From assembly GCF_000821185.2 (NCBI RefSeq), contig NZ_CP050855.1, positions 1,674,001 through 1,738,000 of the forward strand: a DNA stretch of 64,000 bases, read 5' to 3'. Numbering within the stretch: the first letter of the stretch is position 1; every line of letters starts with the position of its first letter. Under the pieces are notes generated by a model. It was not told where the DNA came from and did not search any database. It saw only the letters and a program-made list of their open reading frames with translations. Shown piece after piece: positions 60,635 through 64,000 of the stretch. The DNA is from Serratia symbiotica (lineage in GTDB: Bacteria > Pseudomonadota > Gammaproteobacteria > Enterobacterales > Enterobacteriaceae). The translations under genes were made by a program, and so were the position numbers.

Positions 60635-62215
60635 ATGGAATGGATCGCAGATCCAACAATTTGGATCGGCTTGGCCACTTTGGTGGTGCTTGAAATCGTT
60701 CTGGGTATAGATAACCTTATCTTTATCGCCATTCTGGCGGAAAAATTACCAAAAAAACAAAGAGATAAAGCTCGCCTTATCGGCCTGCTGATCGCATTGC
60801 TAATGCGGCTGGCGCTACTGGCCTCCATTTCCTGGTTGGGCACACTTACCCAACCGATGTTTGTGGTTGCTGCATACTCCTTCAGTGGCCGTGATCTCAT
60901 TATGCTGTTCGGCGGGTTATTCCTGTTGTTCAAAGCCACCACGGAATTGCACGAACGGCTGGAAGGCAAGGATCAAGTACAACAAGAGTCACGCAAAGGC
61001 GCTCGTTTCTGGCCAGTGGTGGCGCAAATTGTGGTGCTGGATGCCGTCTTCTCGCTCGATTCGGTGATCACTGCCATTGGCATGGTCGATCATCTGGCCG
61101 TGATGATGATTGCGGTTTGTATCGCCATCGGCCTGATGTTGCTGGCCAGTAAGCCGTTGACTCATTTCGTCAACGCTCATCCCACTATCGTCATTCTGTG
61201 TCTGAGTTTCCTGCTGATGATCGGCTTTAGCCTGGTCGCCGAAGGCTTAGGCTATCTTATTCCGAAGGGCTATCTGTATGCAGCGATCGGTTTCTCGGTA
61301 ATGATTGAAGCATTGAACCAACTGGCACAATTCAACCGCCGACGCTTTCTATCCCGGGTGCGGCCATTACGCGAGCGCACCGCAGAAGCGGTGCTGCGCA
61401 TGCTGAGCGGCAAGCATGAAGAAGCGGAGCTTGACAGCCATTACGCCAGTTTGCTGGTCGATAGCGCAAGCGGTGAAGTTTTTAACCAGCAAGAACGGCA
61501 TATGATCGAGCGTGTGATGGGGATGGCGCAGCGCACGGTCAGCAGTATCATGACCTCCCGCCATGACGTGGAATATCTCGAACTGAACGATCCACAGGAA
61601 AAGTTGACCCAACTGCTGGAGAAAAACCAGCATACGCGCATCGTGGTAGTAGAAAATAGTGCCAGTGACGAACCTCTGGGTGTCATTTATACCATTGACG
61701 TGCTGAAACAACAGTTAGCCCAGGTACCGCTGGCGTTACGCTCGCTGGTGCGCCAGCCGCTGATTTTCCCCGAACAGCTCACATTACTGAGCGCGTTGGA
61801 GCAGTTCCGTCAGGCGCAGACGCACTTTGCTTTTGTGGTCGATGAGTTCGGTTCGGTTGAAGGCATTGTCACCTTGACCGACGTCATGGAAACCATCGCC
61901 GGTAACCTGCCGGAGGACGGTGAAGAAATTGACGCACGGCATGACATTCAGCAAAACGAAGACGGTAGCTGGACGGCCAACGGCTATATGCCACTGGAAG
62001 ATCTGGTGCTGTATCTGCCGCTGTCGCTGGAAGAAAAGCGTGAATATCATACACTGGCGGGCCTGCTGATGGAGCATAGCCAGCGCATTCCGCAGGAAGG
62101 AGAACACCTGTGCATCGGGGACTACCTGTTTGAACCGCTGGAAGTCAACAGCCACCGTGTTTTGAAGGTGAAAATTACCCCGTTGTCGCCGCCAGAACCT
62201 GATGATGAAACCTGA
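60635..62215 (+). CDS. yegH: TerC/CBS/CorC-domain membrane protein YegH
   Basis: 526 residues (E. coli YegH 527). The N-terminal TerC-like part (~1-235) has about seven helices with the family acidic motifs [12 protein letters not shown] and [16 protein letters not shown] pair of CBS domains (~300-420; [31 protein letters not shown]) and a C-terminal CorC_HlyC transporter-associated domain follow. Possibly a metal-ion exporter or membrane-homeostasis protein; the function is not settled. It borders the O-antigen region next to asmA, as in E. coli. Confidence 0.93.
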   Translation: MEWIADPTIWIGLATLVVLEIVLGIDNLIFIAILAEKLPKKQRDKARLIGLLIALLMRLALLASISWLGTLTQPMFVVAAYSFSGRDLIMLFGGLFLLFKATTELHERLEGKDQVQQESRKGARFWPVVAQIVVLDAVFSLDSVITAIGMVDHLAVMMIAVCIAIGLMLLASKPLTHFVNAHPTIVILCLSFLLMIGFSLVAEGLGYLIPKGYLYAAIGFSVMIEALNQLAQFNRRRFLSRVRPLRERTAEAVLRMLSGKHEEAELDSHYASLLVDSASGEVFNQQERHMIERVMGMAQRTVSSIMTSRHDVEYLELNDPQEKLTQLLEKNQHTRIVVVENSASDEPLGVIYTIDVLKQQLAQVPLALRSLVRQPLIFPEQLTLLSALEQFRQAQTHFAFVVDEFGSVEGIVTLTDVMETIAGNLPEDGEEIDARHDIQQNEDGSWTANGYMPLEDLVLYLPLSLEEKREYHTLAGLLMEHSQRIPQEGEHLCIGDYLFEPLEVNSHRVLKVKITPLSPPEPDDET

Positions 62216-62244
62216 CAAAAGCCGGGATACTGACCAGGGAGGGA

Positions 62245-64000
62245 TTAAAGCTTATCGAGCAGCTTTTTCAGATCCTGGCCTTCACGCGAGTCCTTATTCT
62301 TTTCAACCCAATTACTTAGCGCGTTCTTGGCTCGGTTCTCCAACGTTTTATGTAGTATCTGTTCGACTTGTAGCTGGTAGTTGAGCTGTGCCCAGGGACC
62401 GTATACCCGCAAAGGAATTGACGTTTTTCGCAACTGTTCGATCAGGTCACTGCGGCCCTGCCAGCCGCCTGTCACCCGCACGTTGAGCGCCATGTCACAC
62501 TGTTTGCCCATCATATTGACGGTGCCGCTGCCATCCAGACTCAGCAGGGGAGACTGAGCATTCATCTCGCTGATTTTCACCCTGCCTTGGTTCAGGCTGG
62601 CCTTCGCCGCTAGCTGTGCAACGGCGGTATAATGCGGGTAAGTGTCCTGCCCACGTACGCTGCTGTCGCTGCGTGCCACGACCTGCTGGACCAACTGTTG
62701 CACATTCAAGCCATGCAGTTGCCCCTCCTGCATCGCCAACTGGGCGCTACCGCGCCAGCGATGTATAAAAGAAGGTAACGTGAGGCGATCGCCGGTCAGT
62801 TCCCCCTGCATGCTGAATTTGCCACTCATGACCTGCGGCATATCAAAAGCTTTGAGCAGCGTACCCAGTTCAACCTGCTTCAATAGGGGCTGTAGGGCGA
62901 TGATCGGCTTATCGCCACGCGCATCCAGCGAACCGGGCAAGGAAAAACGCCCATCGGCCAGTTGACCTGAAAGTTTATGCAGCCTGAGCAGCCCTCGCTG
63001 GTTATCGGCCTGAACGGCCAGTTGGGCGATATTCATACCGCGATAGGTCAATTGATCGACTTGCATAATGAGCTGTGCGTTGAAATCGCGCAGTGCAGCC
63101 AGATCCTGTTGCTGGTCATCAATTTGGCTGGCGATAACCGGCGCGGAGGCCGTCACCTGCGGTTCAGACGAACTCGTGCGGGATTGCCAGCCAGAAAGTG
63201 CATCCAAATTGAGATTGGCCGAGGACCAGTTCATTACCAACGCTGGCACCTCCGCCACAGTCGCGCTGACATCGCCGGTGAACTGATTGTCGTTGGCACT
63301 GATACTCACCGGGTTGAACACAATATGCGGTGGCGTTTGTTGATAAGCCACCTGCGCGTGGCCTTCACCTTTGATGCCGCCATTCAAGATATCCGCCCCT
63401 GCCAACAGGTAATTGAACCGGGTTAGCTTCGCGTTGATCTGGCGCGGGTAGTGTTGTAAATCGATATCGGCCGCCATCGTGAAGGTCAAATCGCGCTGAT
63501 CACGATTTATCCGGCTGGAAAGCGCCATTTGCACCTGACGCTGGTCATTTTGTTGCAGGGTGAGATTGATGTCCCTGACGTTGATCTGTTCATCATTGGC
63601 GCGCTGCCAAATCAGCAGGCTATCCACGATCCGCAGATTATCAATACCCAATTTCCACGGTGTGTCTACTGACTCAGCGACAGGGTCAACTGGCGCGATA
63701 GGGGCATCAACCGGAGGCTGTTCTTCACTGTCCGGCGTTAGGCGGATAACAGCATTTTTCAACATCACTTGTTTGACAAACAGGTGGTGAGACAACAGCG
63801 GCAACAGTTTGACATCAAGGCGCATATTCTCAGCGCTCACCAATGGCGCTTGAGCCCCTGGCGCGGTCAGCGTTATGTGGCCAGAAAGAATGCTCAACTG
63901 CGGCCAAATATGCCAGCGTAGATCGCCGGCGAGCATTAACTGATAGCCGCTATTTTGTTCGACTTTCTTAACCATATAGGCGCGAAAATCATTAGGATTA
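62245..64000 (-). CDS. asmA: AsmA protein (5' end outside window)
   Basis: An inner-membrane-anchored periplasmic protein of the AsmA/bridge-like family, linked to outer-membrane lipid homeostasis. 585 codons are visible. The frame stays open to the right edge and begins NPNDFRAYMVKKVEQNSGYQL, equivalent to about residue 28 of E. coli AsmA (617), so only the start and the membrane anchor are missing. Other matches are LRWHIWPQLSILSG, NMRLDVKLLPLLSHHL, NRDQRDLTF, FDMPQVMSGKFSM and the end NKDSREGQDLKKLLDKL. It is convergent with yegH. Confidence 0.95.
   Translation of the reverse strand, partial: NPNDFRAYMVKKVEQNSGYQLMLAGDLRWHIWPQLSILSGHITLTAPGAQAPLVSAENMRLDVKLLPLLSHHLFVKQVMLKNAVIRLTPDSEEQPPVDAPIAPVDPVAESVDTPWKLGIDNLRIVDSLLIWQRANDEQINVRDINLTLQQNDQRQVQMALSSRINRDQRDLTFTMAADIDLQHYPRQINAKLTRFNYLLAGADILNGGIKGEGHAQVAYQQTPPHIVFNPVSISANDNQFTGDVSATVAEVPALVMNWSSANLNLDALSGWQSRTSSSEPQVTASAPVIASQIDDQQQDLAALRDFNAQLIMQVDQLTYRGMNIAQLAVQADNQRGLLRLHKLSGQLADGRFSLPGSLDARGDKPIIALQPLLKQVELGTLLKAFDMPQVMSGKFSMQGELTGDRLTLPSFIHRWRGSAQLAMQEGQLHGLNVQQLVQQVVARSDSSVRGQDTYPHYTAVAQLAAKASLNQGRVKISEMNAQSPLLSLDGSGTVNMMGKQCDMALNVRVTGGWQGRSDLIEQLRKTSIPLRVYGPWAQLNYQLQVEQILHKTLENRAKNALSNWVEKNKDSREGQDLKKLLDKL

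Overview
The window comes from a gammaproteobacterial chromosome of the order Enterobacterales, most likely a Serratia. Nearly all proteins are close to E. coli/Yersinia/Serratia orthologues, gene order follows the enterobacterial backbone (ptsI-crr, cysMAWTP, yfeY-ypeA-hemF, yffB-dapE-ypfN-tmcA-ypfJ-purC-bamC-dapA-gcvR-bcp-bepA-arsC-hda, then yeeZ-his-gnd-O-antigen-yegH-asmA), and there are ERIC-type repeats. The window also carries several insertion-sequence remnants, a ~150-bp dispersed repeat, gene stubs (gcvR, a PLP gamma-family enzyme) and missing neighbours (pdxK, amiA, acrD, perM, uraA, sdaB). This pattern fits a lineage in early genome reduction, such as a host-associated Serratia of the S. 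symbiotica kind. The species is my inference.

Layout. 1-2.5 kb: end of the PTS operon (ptsI, crr), with an intact IS4-family element sitting exactly in the loop of the crr terminator. 2.5-7.3 kb: sulfate/thiosulfate uptake operon cysPTWAM (minus). 7.7-10.5 kb: yfeY, ypeA, hemF, yaiI. 10.8-13.9 kb: an invasin/intimin-type inverse autotransporter with two almost identical Ig-like repeats. 14-16.7 kb: an insertion-sequence graveyard (IS66, IS256, a serine recombinase stub, a decayed unknown gene) beginning with a 3 x 63-bp tandem array that resembles the IS66 end. 16.8-29 kb: conserved housekeeping block (lysine biosynthesis dapE/dapA, tRNA acetylation tmcA, purine purC, outer-membrane assembly bamC/bepA, replication control hda). 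29-37.3 kb: mosaic of stress and transport genes (coiled-coil lipoprotein, yeaQ, DUF421 protein, ecotin, PAP2 phosphatase, sdaC, HAD phosphatase, yeeZ) separated by repeats and gene stubs.

37.6-44.9 kb: the complete histidine operon hisLGDCBHAFI with leader peptide and attenuator. 45-59.9 kb: gnd, then an O-antigen cluster on the minus strand reading manC-manB-wzm-wzt-FkbM methyltransferase-tri-domain glycosyltransferase-gmd-rmd-two GT4 glycosyltransferases. ManC/ManB make GDP-mannose, Gmd/Rmd convert it to GDP-D-rhamnose, the glycosyltransferases polymerise it, and Wzm/Wzt export the chain. Wzt has a C-terminal carbohydrate-binding domain, and the methyltransferase carries a coiled coil, so a capped D-rhamnan made by the ABC-transporter route is the best reading. 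A JUMPstart/ops element lies upstream of manC, implying RfaH control. 60.6-64 kb: yegH and the start-truncated asmA.

No rRNA, tRNA or CRISPR array was recognised. The most distinctive items are the IS4 insertion in the crr terminator loop, the ~150-bp MITE-like family (five copies plus solo ends), the triplicated IS66-like end, the gcvR stub, the CTG start and 10-G tract of hda, the altered his leader, and the 1033-residue three-domain glycosyltransferase beside a methyltransferase/coiled-coil protein.
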